Assembly: GCF_037975245.1 (NCBI RefSeq)
Contig: NC_092565.1
Span: 1,868,499-1,932,498 of the forward strand
Source of the DNA: Apostichopus japonicus
Lineage: Eukaryota; Echinodermata; Holothuroidea; Aspidochirotida; Stichopodidae
Direction: 5' to 3'
Length of the DNA: 64,000 nucleotides
Shown here: positions 11,078 through 25,549 of the stretch, in pieces
How positions within the stretch are numbered: the stretch's first letter is position 1
Layout: the number at the start of each line of letters is the position of its first letter
Program-made: the position numbers and the translations under genes
The notes under the pieces: model-generated
What the model saw: the letters and a program-made list of their open reading frames with translations, nothing else
Databases searched by the model: none
What the model was told of the DNA's origin: nothing

Positions 11078-14000
11078 TACAACACCTATGAAATGTATTG
11101 CAAAACCTCTCGAATAATGATTGCAGCCTACTTACTGCAATGTATGGTGTGAGACATTTGTTGAGTGAGTTTATGCTACATAACTATGAAATGTATTGCA
11201 AAGCCTCTCGAACAATGATTGTAGCCTAAAGACTGCAGTGTATGGTGAGAGACATTGGTTGAGGGAGTTTATGCTACATAACTATGAAATGTATTGCAAA
11301 AACATCTCGAACAATGATTGCAGCCTACTTACTGCAATGTATGGTGAGAGACATGTTGAGGGAGTTAATTCTACATAACTAATGAAATGTATTGCAAAAG
11401 CTTTTCAAACAACGATTGCAGCCTACTGACTGCAATGTATAGTGAGAGACAAATGGTTGAGAGAGATTTTGATACAACACCTATGAAATGTTTGACGGAG
11501 TTTATTCTACATAACTATGAAATGTATTGCAAAAACTTCTCGAACAATGATTGCAGCCTACTAAGTTAATTCTACAAAAACTATGAAATGTATTGCAGAA
11601 GATTTTCGAACAACGATTGCAGCCCGATGACTAATGTATAGTGAGAGACAATGGTTGAGAGAGATTATGCTACAACACCTATGAAATGTATTGCAAAACC
11701 TCTCGAACAATGATTTCAGCCTACTGACTGCAGTGTATGGTGAGAGACATTGGTTGAGGGAGTTTATGCTACAACACTATGGAATGTATTGCAAAACCTC
11801 TCGAACAATGATTGCAGCCTACTTACTGCAATGTATGGTGAGAGACAATGGTTGAGAGAGATTATGCTACAACACCTATGAAATGTATTGCAAAACCTCT
11901 CGAACAATGATTTCAGCCTACTGACTGCAGTGTATGGTGAGAGACATTGGTTGAGGGAGTTTATGCTACAACACTATGGAATGTATTGCAAAACCTCTCG
12001 AACAATGATTGCAGCCTACTTACTGCAATGTATGGTGTGAGACATTTGTTGAGTGAGTTTATGCTACAACACTATGAAATGTATTGCAAAAACATCTCGA
12101 ACAATGATTGCAGCCTAGTGACTGCAGTGTACGGCGAGAGACATTGTTTGAGGTTGTTTATTCTACATAACTATGGAATGTATTGCAGAAACCTCGCGTA
12201 CAATGAATGCAGATTACTAACTGCAATGGATGGTGAGAGACATGTTGAGGGAGTTAATTCTACATAACTAATGAAATGTATTGCAGAAGCTTTTCAAACA
12301 ACGATTGCAGCCTACTGACTGCAATGTATAGTGAGAGACAAATGGTTGAGAGAGATTTTGATACAACACCTATGAAATGTTTGACGGAGTTTATTCTACA
12401 TAACTATGAAATGTATTGCAAAAACTTCTCGAACAATGATTGCAGCCTACTGAGTTAATTCTACAAAAACTATGAAATGTATTGCAGAAGATTTTCGAAC
12501 AACGATTGCAGCCCGATGACTAATGTATAGTGAGAGACAATGGTTGAGAGAGATTATGCTACAACACCTATGAAATGTATTGCAAAACCTCTCGAACAAT
12601 GATTTCAGCCTACTGACTGCAGTGTATGGTGAGAGACATTGGTTGAGGGAGTTTATGCTACAACACCTATGAAATGTATTGCAAAACCTCTCGAACAATG
12701 ATTTCAGCCTACTGACTGCAGTGTATGGTGAGAGACATTGGTTGAGGGAGTTTATGCTACAACACTATGAAATGTATTGCAAAACCTCTCGAACAATGGT
12801 TACAGCCTACTGACTGCAGTGTATGGTGAGAGACATTGGTTTGAGGTTGTTAATGCTACATAACTATGAAATGTATTGCAAAGCCTCTCGAACAATGATT
12901 GTAGCCTAAAGACTGCAGTGTATGGTGAGAGACATTGGTTGAGGGAGTTTATGCTACATACCTATGAAATGTATTGCAAAAACATCTCGAACAATGATTG
13001 CAGCCTAGTGACTGCAGTGTACGGCGAGAGACATTGTTTGAGGTTGTTTATACTACATAACTATGAAATGTATTGCAGAAACTTCTCGCGCATGACTGCA
13101 GCTTACTAACTGCAATGGATGGTGAGAGACATGTTGAGGGAGTTAATTCTACATAACTATGAAATGTATTGCAGAAACTTCTCGAACAGTGATTGCAGCC
13201 TACTTACTGCAATGTAGGGTGAGAGGCATTTGTTGAGTGAGTTTATGCTTACAACACCATGAAATGTATCGCAAAAACATCTTCGAACAATGATTGCAGC
13301 CTACTGACTGAAGGGTAGGGTGAGAGACAACGGTTGAGGGAGTTTATTCTACATTACTATGAAATGTATTGCAAAAACTTCTCGAACAGTGATTGCAGCC
13401 TACTGACTGCGATGTATGGTGAGAGACATAAGTTGAGAGAGTTTATTCTACATAACTATGAAATGAATTGCAGAAACCTCTCGAACAATGATTGCAGCTT
13501 ACTTACTGCAATGTGAGAGACATTGGTTGAGGTTGTTTATGCTACAACACTATCAAATGATGCGCAGAAACTTCTCGAACATCACTGCAGCTTACTAACT
13601 GCAATGCATGGTGAGAAACATTGGTTGAGGGAGTTTATGCTACAACACCATGAAATGTATTGCAAAAACATCTCGAACAATGATTGCAGCCTACTGACTG
13701 AAGGGTATGGTGAGAGACATTGGTCTAGGTTGTTTAAACTACATAACTATGAAATGTATTGCGGAAACTTCTCCAACAACGATTTCAGCTTATTTACTGC
13801 AATGTATGGTGAGAGACAATGGTTGAGGTAGGTTATGCTACAACAACTATGAAATGTGTTGCAAAAACATCTCGAACAATGATTGCAGCTAACTTACTGC
13901 AATGTAGGTTGAGAGACATTGGTTGAGGTTGTTCATATGATAGATGTATGAAATGTATTACAGAAACTTCTCTAACAAGGACTGTAGATTACTAACTGCA

Positions 14001-14157
14001 AGTGTAAGGTGTGAGAAATAAGGTGGAGTTTATTCTACATAAGAATGAAATGTATTGCAGAAACTGCTCGAACAATGATTGCAGCTATGAAATATTGCTG
14101 CAGAAACTTCTTGAACAATGATTGCGGCTTACGAACTACAATGAATGGTGGCTGCAA
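11078..14157 (+). repeat. 99-bp satellite array, orientation B (copy 2)
   Basis: Counterpart of 1576-4655, shifted by 9,502 bp, with the same flip junction, the same monomer order and the same degraded right end. Confidence 0.95.
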
Positions 14158-16137
14158 TGGGTTTTTTTCACAGAACAGAAAAAGGAAACTTTTTTGAAGA
14201 TGGATCTTTGTAATCTGGTCATTTGATTTGCCATTTGCATGCAAAATACGCTCTATTCCAGTCTATGAAATAGAACCATAGGTCATACTTTTTGGGTAGG
14301 ACTTTTTTCAATGATTTGTGCTTCATTACAATAACAGAACAGAGAGCTTATAAGTGTTATTTTCACCATTTTATTTCTTTAAATGTTATGATAAACATCC
14401 TTACATTTTCTGCAACATTTTCAAAAGGTTGTTCTTTACATCGAAATAACAATATATCAAAACGCTTTAAAGTTTTGGTCCTGTGTTTCTTAACGTCATT
14501 TGTCATGTTTATTTGTTTTTTGTTGTCTCGTCTGCAACATGTTGTGCTGACATCGTTATACCAATCGCTGAAATTGTTATCCTGCTATTTTAGCGAATCA
14601 ACATTGAACGTTTTAATAAAACAATTATAGCGTTATCATTTCCTGAAATTTGAAGAACTTTTTGTGTTTGTTCATAACCGAGTTCGTGGTCAAACGTTTA
14701 TTCATATCTGTTATTATACCAATTATACTATACAAAATACTTATCTGGTCATTCCCATACCATATGAATTCGAGCACCAATGCCAAATATTAAACGTTAT
14801 TGTCATTGAGCACAATCCATTAGAGTAGGAAATGGTCTCTATATGTTGTTAATGTAATATGCGAATGACGAAATTATATCATAACGGTTAGTCGGTCGAA
14901 AAAAGTTTATAGTATGGCCAAGAGTGCCATGTGCAATTAAGACCGAACTGCCTGTTTACCGGCTTGGATAGGGCTCCAAACCTGTGAGAAGCACAGTTTT
15001 GAGAAGGGGCGTCTCCTTTCGCTTGACAACCATGAAAGGCACCGTTTCGCGGTGGGGTGACTCCTCCGTGAGTTTTTGATCGAAATAGCCTTTTCCACGA
15101 AACGGATTGGGCTCCAAATTGGTGACACCCACCAATTCCTGGCGGGGTGCCTGATTATAATGAGGAGCACCCCAGTATATTTCCAACCGATCTTGAGACC
15201 AATGGTGTGACCGTTTCTCGAATAATTGTCTCGTCTCGCCCAGAGGAGCGTTTTGGACCAAAATGACCTGTTCCCCGTCCCAGATTGTTCTCCGCCTTCA
15301 ATGGGGCTCGAATATGGTGGTACAAACAAATTCACGGAGGGGTTCTCGGACTAGATGTGGCTCGAAGCTGTTGGCATCAATTCCTGGAGGGGTGACTCGT
15401 TTCACGGAGAAGGGCAATCCTTGCGTTTTCAACTGAAACTGAATGTTCTTCGTCCCCAGATTTAACTTGAATCTTGTTGACAGGTACCGTTTCCCAGAGC
15501 GGCGACTCCCCTCACCGACAGATGCATAGGCATCGAAAGTCTTCACGGAGGAGTAAATGATCTCGCAATAAGCTCCGCAGTTTGGTCCCGAAACTGTTCG
15601 CACCCACCGATTCACGAAGGAGTGTCTCCTCTTGCGATGGGAGCACCCAGGTGAATCACAAGGCGAAGTGCTTCCTTCGGCGAGACTGCACACCCCTCGG
15701 GGAAACGACCAGTTTCGAGATCCGTTTGGGAAAAAAGCTTCTTCCAAACAATTTTGATCCCATGATGAGGGGCGGGGTTCATTCCCTAATTGGGACGGGA
15801 GAAAGCTCCGTGAAACTGCATCATTCCACGTGTTTTGAGACACCGTTTTGATATTATTTCGTCGTTCGCATATGACATTTACAGCCAGTTCCTACTTTAA
15901 AGGAGTTGTGCCGTATGACAAAGACACAATAATAATGATTTCTCATTGTGGTGGCTGTCATTAAAGCCTATCACAAATTAACAAGTCTGAGAATTACCAG
16001 GTAAAAACAGCCAACGAACACTTAATGTTATTCATATTTCAGGTAATGAACCCTGGAAAGAAATTACCTCAATGGGACATTCAAACATTATTTGTGTTCA
16101 TTCGTCGGAGAACAATTTGGAGAGTAAAGACCTCTAA
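14158..16137. other. Non-satellite core of macro-repeat, copy 2
   Basis: Counterpart of 4656-6635. It includes the AT-rich left part, the GC-rich degenerate minisatellite (about 14942-15847, with the single TGA interrupting the minus frame now at 15298-15300) and the dispersed-repeat fragment at the right edge (about 16042-16135). No gene is recognised. Confidence 0.9.
14942..15847 (-). repeat. GC-rich degenerate minisatellite in core (copy 2)
   Basis: Counterpart of 5440-6345, shifted by 9,502 bp. The minus-strand translations of the two copies are the same, so the nearly open frame was duplicated intact with its one stop. Confidence 0.6.
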
Positions 16138-17268
16138 AAATGTCTCTAATCATACATTGCAGTTAGTCAGCTGCAATCATTATTCGAGAAGTTTCTGCAA
16201 CACATTTCATATAGTGTTGTAGTATAAATCAACCTCAACTAATGTCTCTCACCCTACATTGCAGTCAGTAGGCTGCAATCATTGTTCGAGAAGTTCTTGC
16301 AATACATTTAACAGGTGTTGTAGTGTAATCTTCATCAAACATTGTCTCTTACCATACATTGCGGTTAATAAGCTGCAATCGTTGTTCGAGAAGTTTCTGC
16401 AATACATTTCATAGTCATGTAGCATAATCTCCCTCAACCATTGTCTCTCACCATACATTGCAGTCAGTAGGGCTGCGATCATTGTTCGAGAAGTTTTTGC
16501 AATACATTTAACAGGTGTTGTAGCATAATCTTCCTCAAACATTGTCTCTTACCATACATTGCGGTTAATAAGCTGCAATCATTGTTCGAGAAGTTTCTGC
16601 AATACATTACATAGTGATGTAGTATAAACAACCTCAACCAATGTCTCTCACCAAAGACTGAAGTCAGTAAGCTGCTATTATACATTTCATAGTTTTGTAG
16701 TATAAACAGCCTCAACCACAGTCTCTCACCATACATTGCAGTTAGTAAGCTGCTATACATTTCATGGTTATGTAGAATCAACTCACTCAACAAATGTATC
16801 TCATCATGCATTGCAGTCAGTAAGCTGCAATCATTGTTCGAGAGGTTTTTGCAATACATTTCATAGGTGTTGTAGCATTACTCACTCAACCATTGTATCT
16901 CACCATACATTGCAGGTTAGTAAGCTGAAGTCATTGTTCGAGAAGTTTCTGCAGTACATTTCATAGTTATGTAGCAAAATCTCCCTCAACCATTGTCTGT
17001 CACCAATACATTTCAGTCAGTAGGCTGCAAACATTGTTCGAGAAGTTTCTGCAATACATTTCATAGTAATGTAGTATAAACTACCTCAACCAATGTCTCT
17101 CACAAAAGACTGAAGTCAGTAAGCTGCTATTATACATTTCATAGTTTTGTAGTATAAACAGCCTCAACCACAGTCTCTCACCATACATTGCAGTCAGTAG
17201 GCTGCAATCACTTCTCAAAAAGTTTCTGCAATACATTGAATAGTTATGTAGAATCAACTCACTCAACA

Positions 17269-19027
17269 AATGTCTCTCACCATACACTGCAGTTCGTCAG
17301 CTGCAATCATTATTCGAGAAGTTTGTGCAATACATTTCATATTTATGTAGAATAAACTCACTCAACAAATGTCTCTCATCATGCAATGCAGTCAGTAAGC
17401 TGCCAATCATTGTTCGAGAAGTTTCTGCAATACATAGTTATGTAGTATAAACTCCCTGAACCAATGTCTCTCACCACAAAGACTGAAGTCAGTAGGCTGC
17501 AGTCATTGTTCGAGAAGTTCCTGAAATACATTTCATAGTTATTTAGAATAAACTCCCTCAACCAATGTCTCTCACCATACGCTGCATTCATTAGGCTACA
17601 ATCATTGTTCCAGAGGTTTCTGCAATACTTTTCAAAGTGATGTAGTATAAACAGCCTCAACCAATGTCTCTCACAATACATTGCAATCAGTAGGCTGCAA
17701 TCATTGTTCGAGAAGTTTCTGCAATACATTTCATAGTTATGTAAGCATAAACTCACTCAACAAATGTCTCTCACCATACACTGCAGTTAGTCAGCTGCAG
17801 TCATTGTTCGAGAAGTTTCTGCAATACATTTCATGGTTCAGGGAGTTTATACTACATAACCATACATTGCAGTCAGTAAGCTGTAATCATTGTTCGAGAA
17901 GTTTTTGCAATACATTTCATAGTTTTGAAGAAAAAACTCCTTCAACCAATGTCTCTCACCATACACTGCAGTTCGTCAGCTGCAATCATTATTCGAGAAG
18001 TTTGTGCAATACATTTCATATTTATGTAGAATAAACTCACTCAACAAATGTCTCTCATCATGCAATGCAGTCAGTAAGCTGCCAATCATTGTTCGAGAAG
18101 TTTCTGCAATACATAGTTATGTAGTATAAACTCCCTGAACCAATGTCTCTCACCACAAAGACTGAAGTCAGTAGGCTGCAGTCATTGTTCGAGAAGTTCC
18201 TGAAATACATTTCATAGTTATTTAGAATAAACTCCCTCAACCAATGTCTCTCACCATACGCTGCATTCATTAGGCTACAATCATTGTTCCAGAGGTTTCT
18301 GCAATACTTTTCAAAGTGATGTAGTATAAACAGCCTCAACCAATGTCTCTCACAATACATTGCAATCAGTAGGCTGCAATCATTGTTCGAGAAGTTTCTG
18401 CAATACATTTCATAGTTATGTAAGCATAAACTCACTCAACAAATGTCTCTCACCATACACTGCAGTTAGTCAGCTGCAGTCATTGTTCGAGAAGTTTCTG
18501 CAATACATTTCATGGTTCAGGGAGTTTATACTACATAACCATACATTGCAGTCAGTAAGCTGTAATCATTGTTCGAGAAGTTTTTGCAATACATTTCATA
18601 GTTTTGAAGAAAAAACTCCTTCAACCAATGTCTCTCACCATACACTGCAGTTCGTCAGCTGCAATCATTATTCGAGAAGTTTGTGCAATACATTTCATAG
18701 TGATGTAGAATAAACTCACTCAACAAATGTCTCTCATCATGCAATGCAGTCAGTAAGCTGCCAATCATTGTTCGAGAAGTTTCTGCAATACATAGTTATG
18801 TAGTATAAACTCCCTGAACCAATGTCTCTCACCACAAAGACTGAAGTCAGTAGACTGCAAACATTGTTCGAGAAGTTCCTGAAATACATTTCATAGTTAT
18901 TTAGAATAAATTCCCTCAACCAATGTCTCTCACCATACGCTGCATTCATTAGGCTACAATCATTGTTCCAGAGGTTTCTGCAATACTTTTCATAGTGATG
19001 TAGTATAAACAGCCTCAACCAATGTCT
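17269..19027. repeat. 679-bp higher-order repeat in macro-unit copy 2
   Basis: Counterpart of 7767-9525. Repeats are spaced 679 bp apart (for example the micro-inverted monomers at 17833 and 18512). Confidence 0.92.
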
Positions 19028-20579
19028 TTCGTCATACACTGCAGTCATTAGGCTGCAATTATTGTTCGAGAGGTTTCTGCAATACTTTTCATAGTGATGT
19101 AGTATAAACAGCCTCAACCAATGTCTCTCACCATACATTGCAATCAGTAGGCTGCAATCATTGTTCGAGAAGTTTCTGCAATACATTTAATAGTTATGTA
19201 AGTATAAACTCACTCAACTAATGTCTCTCACCAGACACTGCTATTAGTCAGCTGCAATCATTCTTCGAAAAGTTTCTGCAATACATTTCATAGTTATGTA
19301 AGTATAAACTCACTCAACTAATGTCTCTCACCATACACTGCAGTTAGTCAGCTGCAGTCATGTTCGAGAAGTTTCTGCAATACATTTAATAGTTTTGTAG
19401 TATAAATTCCCTTAACAAAATGTCTATCACCAGATACTGCTATTAGTCAGCTGCAATCATTGTTCGAGAAGTTTCTGCAATACATTTCATAGTGTTGTAG
19501 TATAAACAACCTCAACTAATGTCTCTCACCCTATAGTGCAGTGATCAGGCTGCAAACGTTGTTCGAGAAGTTTCTGCAATACATTTCATAGTTATTTAGA
19601 ATAAACTCCCTCAACCAATGTCTCTCACCATACGCTGCAAGTCAGTAGGCTGCAATCATTGTTCGAGAGGTTTCTTCAATACATTTCATAGTTATGTAAG
19701 TATAAACTCACTCAACTAATGTCTCTCACCATACACTGCAGTTAGTCAGCTGCAGTCATTGTTCGAGAAGTTTCTGCAATACATTTAATAGTTTTGTAGT
19801 ATAAATTCCCTTAACAAAATGTCTATCACTATACACTGCTGTTAGTCAGCTGCAATCATTCTTCGAGAAGTTTCTGCAATACATTTCATAGTGTTGTAAG
19901 TATAAACTCACTTAACAAATGTCTCTCACCATACTCTGCAGTCATTAGGCTGCAATCGTTGTTCGAGAAGTTCCTGCAATACATTTCATAGTTATGTAGA
20001 ATAAACTCCCTCAACCAATGTCTCTCACCATACACTGCAGTCATTAGGGTGCAATCATTGTTCGAGAGGTTTATGCAATACATTTCATAGTGATGTAGTA
20101 TAAACAGCCTCGACCAATGTCTCTCACCATACATTGCAATCAGTAGGCTGCAATCATTGTTCGAGAAGTTTCTGCAATACATTTAATAGTTATGTAAGTA
20201 TAAACTCACTCAACTAATGTCTCTCACCATACACTGCAGTTAGTCAGCTGCAGTCATTGTTCGAGAAGTTTCTGCAATACATTTAATAGTTTTGTAGTAT
20301 AAATTCCCTTAACAAAATGTCTATCACCATACACTGCTGTCAGTAAGCTGTAATCATTGTTCGAGAAGTTTTTGCAATACATTTCATAGTTTTGTAGAAA
20401 AAACTCCTTCAACCAATGTCTCTCACCATACACTGCAGTCATTAGGCTGCAATCATTGTTCGAGAGGTTTCTGCAATACTTTTCATAGTGATGTAGTATA
20501 AACAGCCTCAACCAATGTCTCTCACCATACATTGCAATCAGTAGGCTGCAATCATTGTTCGAGAAGTTTCTGCAATACA
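19005..20579. repeat. Partial third copy of the 9,502-bp unit
   Basis: It matches unit positions 1-1575. At 20579, where the full unit flips into reversed monomers, this copy instead continues in orientation A with sequence like unit position ~170 onward. The third copy therefore ends exactly at the inversion junction, without the reversed arm or the core. Confidence 0.93.
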
Positions 20580-22093
20580 TTTAATAGTTATGTAAGTATA
20601 AACTCACTCAACTAATGTCTCTCACCAGACACTGCTATTAGTCAGCTGCAATCATTCTTCGAAAAGTTTCTGCAATACATTTCATAGTTATGTAAGTATA
20701 AACTCACTCAACTAATGTCTCTCACCATACACTGCAGTTAGTCAGCTGCAGTCATGTTCCAGAGGTTTCTGCAATACTTTTCATAGTGATGTAGTATAAA
20801 CAGCCTCAACCAATGTCTCTCACAATACATTGCAATCAGTAGGCTGCAATCATTGTTCGAGAAGTTTCTGCAATACATTTCATAGTTATGTAAGCATAAA
20901 CTCACTCAACAAATGTCTCTCACCATACACTGCAGTTAGTCAGCTGCAGTCATTGTTCGAGAAGTTTCTGCAATACATTTCATGGTTCAGGGAGTTTATA
21001 CTACATAACCATACATTGCAGTCAGTAAGCTGTAATCATTGTTCGAGAAGTTTCTGCAATACATTTAATAGTTATGTAGAATAAACTCCTTCAACCAATG
21101 TTTCTCGTCATACACTGCTGTCATTAGGCTGCAATCATTGTTCGAGAGGTTTTTGCAATACATTTCATAGTGATGTAGTAAAAACAGCCTCAACCAATGT
21201 CTCTCACAATACATTGCAATCAGTAGGCTGCAATCATTGTTCGAGAAGTTTCTGCAATACATTTCATAGTGATGTAAGTATAAACTCACTCAACTAATGT
21301 CTCTCACCATACACTGCAGTGATTAGGCTGCAATCGTTGTTCGAGAAGTTTCTGCAATACATTTCATGGTTCAGGGAGTTTATACTACATAACCATACAT
21401 TGCAGTCATCAGGCTGCAATCATTGTTCGAGAGGTTTCTGCAATACATTTCATAGTGATGTAGTATAAACAGCCTCAACCAATGTCTTTCGTCATACACT
21501 GCAGTCATTAGGCTGCAATCATTGTTCGAGAGGTTTCTGCAATACTTTTCATAGTGATGTAGTATAAACAGCCTCAACCAATGTCTCTCACCAAAGACTG
21601 AAGTCAGTAAGCTGCTATTATACATTTCATAGTTTTGTAGTATAAACAGCCTCAACCACAGTCTCTCACCATACATTGCAGTCAGTAGGCTGCAATCACT
21701 TCTCAAAAAGTTTCTGCAATACATTGAATAGTTATGTAGAATCAACTCACTCAACAAATGTCTCTCACCATACACTGCAGTTCGTCAGCTGCAATCATTA
21801 TTCGAGAAGTTTGTGCAATACATTTCATATTTATGTAGAATAAACGCACTCAACAAATGTCTCTCATCATGCAATGTAGTCAGTAAGCTGCCAATCATTG
21901 TTCGAGAAGTTTCTGCAATACATAGTTATGTAGTATAAACTCCCTGAACCAATGTCTCTCACCACAAAGACTGAAGTCAGTAGGCTGCAGTCATTGTTCG
22001 AGAAGTTCCTGAAATACATTTCATAGTTATTTAGAATAAACTCCCTCAACCAATGTCTCTCACCATACGCTGCATTCATTAGGCTACAATCAT

Positions 22094-25000
22094 TGTTCCA
22101 GAGGTTTCTGCAATACTTTTCATAGTGATGTAGTATAAACAGCCTCGACCAATGTCTCTCACAATACATTGCAATCAGTAGGCTGCAATCATTGTTCGAG
22201 AAGTTTCTGCAATACATTTCATAGTTATGTAAGCATAAACTCACTCAACAAATGTCTCTCACCATACACTGCAGTTAGTCAGCTGCAGTCATTGTTCGAG
22301 AAGTTTCTGCAATACATTTCATGGTTCAGGGAGTTTATACTACATAACCATACATTGCAGTCAGTAAGCTGTAATCATTGTTCGAGAAGTTTTTGCAATA
22401 CATTTCATAGTTTTGTAGAAAAAACTCCTTCAACCAATGTCTCTCACCATACATTGCAGTCAGTAGGCTGCAATCATTTCTCAAGAAGTTTCTGCAATAC
22501 ATTTAATAGTTATGTAGAATCAACTCACTCAACAAATGTCTCTCACCATGCATTGTAGTTAGTAGGCTGCAGTAATTGTTCGAGAAGTTTCTGCAATACA
22601 TTTCATAGTTATGTAGAAACAACTTCTTCAACCAATGTCTCTCACCATACATTGCAAGTCAGTAGGCTGCAATCATTGTTCGAGAAGTTTCTTCAATACA
22701 TTTCATAGTTATGTAAGTATAAACTCACTCAACTAATGTCTCTCACCATACACTGCAGTTAGTCAGCTGCAGTCATTGTTCGAGAAGTTTCTGCAATACA
22801 TTTAATAGTTTTGTAGTATAAATTCCCTTAACAAAATGTCTATCACTATACACTGCTGTTAGTCAGCTGCAATCATTCTTCGAGAAGTTTCTGCAATACA
22901 TTTCATAGTGTTGTAAGTATAAACTCACTTAACAAATGTCTCTCACCATACTCTGCAGTCATTAGGCTGCAATCGTTGTTCGAGAAGTTTCTGCAATACA
23001 TTTCATAGTTATGTAGAATAAACTCCCTCAACCAATGTCTCTCACCATACACTGCAGTCATTAGGGTGCAATCATTGTTCGAGAGGTTTATGCAATACAT
23101 TTCATAGTGATGTAGTATAAAACAGCCTCGACCAATGTCTCTCACCATACATTGCAATCAGTAGGCTGCAATCATTGTTCGAGAAGTTTCTGCAATACAT
23201 TTAATAGTTATGTAAGTATAAACTCACTCAACTAATGTCTCTCACCATACACTGCAGTTAGTCAGCTGCAGTCATTGTTCGAGAAGTTTCTGCAATACAT
23301 TTAATAGTTTTGTAGTATAAATTCCCTTAACAAAATGTCTATCACCATACACTGCTGTCAGTAAGCTGTAATCATTGTTCGAGAAGTTTTTGCAATACAT
23401 TTCATAGTTTTGTAGAAAAAACTCCTTCAACCAATGTCTCTCACCATACACTGCAGTCATTAGGCTGCAATCATTGTTCGAGAGGTTTCTGCAATACATT
23501 TCATAGTGATGTAGTATAAACAGCCTCAACCAATGTCTTTCGTCATACACTGCAGTCATTAGGCTGCAATTATTGTTCGAGAGGTTTCTGCAATACTTTT
23601 CATAGTGATGTAGTATAAACAGCCTCAACCAATGTCTCTCACCATACATTGCAATCAGTAGGCTGCAATCATTGTTCGAGAAGTTTCTGCAATACATTTA
23701 ATAGTTATGTAAGTATAAACTCACTCAACTAATGTCTCTCACCAGACACTGCTATTAGTCAGCTGCAATCATTCTTCGAAAAGTTTCTGCAATACATTTC
23801 ATAGTTATGTAAGTATAAACTCACTCAACTAATGTCTCTCACCATACACTGCAGTTAGTCAGCTGCAGTCATGTTCCAGAGGTTTCTGCAATACTTTTCA
23901 TAGTGATGTAGTATAAACAGCCTCAACCAATGTCTCTCACAATACATTGCAATCAGTAGGCTGCAATCATTGTTCGAGAAGTTTCTGCAATACATTTCAT
24001 AGTTATGTAAGCATAAACTCACTCAACAAATGTCTCTCACCATACACTGCAGTTAGTCAGCTGCAGTCATTGTTCGAGAAGTTTCTGCAATACATTTCAT
24101 GGTTCAGGGAGTTTATACTACATAACCATACATTGCAGTCAGTAAGCTGTAATCATTGTTCGAGAAGTTTTTGCCATACATTTCATAGTTTTGTAGAAAA
24201 AACTCCTTCAACCAATGTCTCTCACCATACATTGCAGTCAGTAGGCTGCAATCATTTCTCAAGAAGTTTCTGCAATACATTTAATAGTTATGTAGAATCA
24301 ACTCACTCAACAAATGTCTCTCACCATGCATTGTAGTTAGTAGGCTGCAGTAATTGTTCGAGAAGTTTCTGCAATACATTTCATAGTTATGTAGAAACAA
24401 CTTCTTCAACCAATGTCTCTCACCATACATTGCAAGTCAGTAGGCTGCAATCATTGTTCGAGAAGTTTCTTCAATACATTTCATAGTTATGTAAGTATAA
24501 ACTCACTCAACTAATGTCTCTCACCATACACTGCAGTTAGTCAGCTGCAGTCATTGTTCGAGAAGTTTCTGCAATACATTTAATAGTTTTGTAGTATAAA
24601 TTCCCTTAACAAAATGTCTATCACTATACACTGCTGTTAGTCAGCTGCAATCATTCTTCGAGAAGTTTCTGCAATACATTTCATAGTGTTGTAAGTATAA
24701 ACTCACTTAACAAATGTCTCTCACCATACTCTGCAGTCATTAGGCTGCAATCGTTGTTCGAGAAGTTTCTGCAATACATTTCATAGTTATGTAGAATAAA
24801 CTCCCTCAACCAATGTCTCTCACCATACACTGCAATCAGTAGGCTGCAATCATTGTTCGAGAAGTTTCTGCAATACATTTAATAGTTATGTAAGTATAAA
24901 CTCACTCAACTAATGTCTCTCACCATACACTGCAGTTAGTCAGCTGCAGTCATTGTTCGAGAAGTTTCTGCAATACATTTAATAGTTTTGTAGTATAAAT

Positions 25001-25549
25001 TCCCTTAACAAAATGTCTATCACCATACACTGCTGTCAGTAAGCTGTAATCATTGTTCGAGAAGTTTTTGCAATACATTTCATAGTTTTGTAGAAAAAAC
25101 TCCCTCAACAAATGTCTCTCACAATACACTGCAGTCATTAGGCTGCAATCATTGTTCGAGAGGTTTCTGCAATACATTTCATAGTGATGTAGTATAAACA
25201 GCCTCAACCAATGTCTTTCGTCATACACTGCAGTCATTAGGCTGCAATTATTGTTCGAGAGGTTTCTGCAATACTTTTCATAGTGATGTAGTATAAACAG
25301 CCTCAACCAATGTCTCTCACCATACATTGCAATCAGTAGGCTGCAATCATTGTTCGAGAAGTTTCTGCAATACATTTAATAGTTATGTAAGTATAAACTC
25401 ACTCAACTAATGTCTCTCACCAGACACTGCTATTAGTCAGCTGCAATCATTCTTCGAAAAGTTTCTGCAATACATTTCATAGTTATGTAAGTATAAACTC
25501 ACTCAACTAATGTCTCTCACCATACACTGCAGTTAGTCAGCTGCAGTCA
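22094..25549. repeat. 1,778-bp higher-order repeat, two copies
   Basis: The word TTCCAGAGGTTTCTGC and the following ~1.7 kb at 22094 recur at 23872. The second copy is about 100 bp shorter because roughly one monomer is missing: matches are offset by 1,778 bp at 22903/24681 but by 1,678 bp at 23272/24950. Another partial version starts near 20757. Confidence 0.88.

Larger units (their letters stand above)
9503..19004. repeat. 9,502-bp macro-repeat unit, copy 2
   Basis: Second full copy of the unit that starts at position 1, with the same internal junctions shifted by 9,502: orientation flip near 11078, core about 14158-16137, orientation A from about 16138. The near identity indicates very recent amplification, ongoing homogenisation, or an assembly duplication; the sequence alone cannot separate these. 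Confidence 0.97.
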
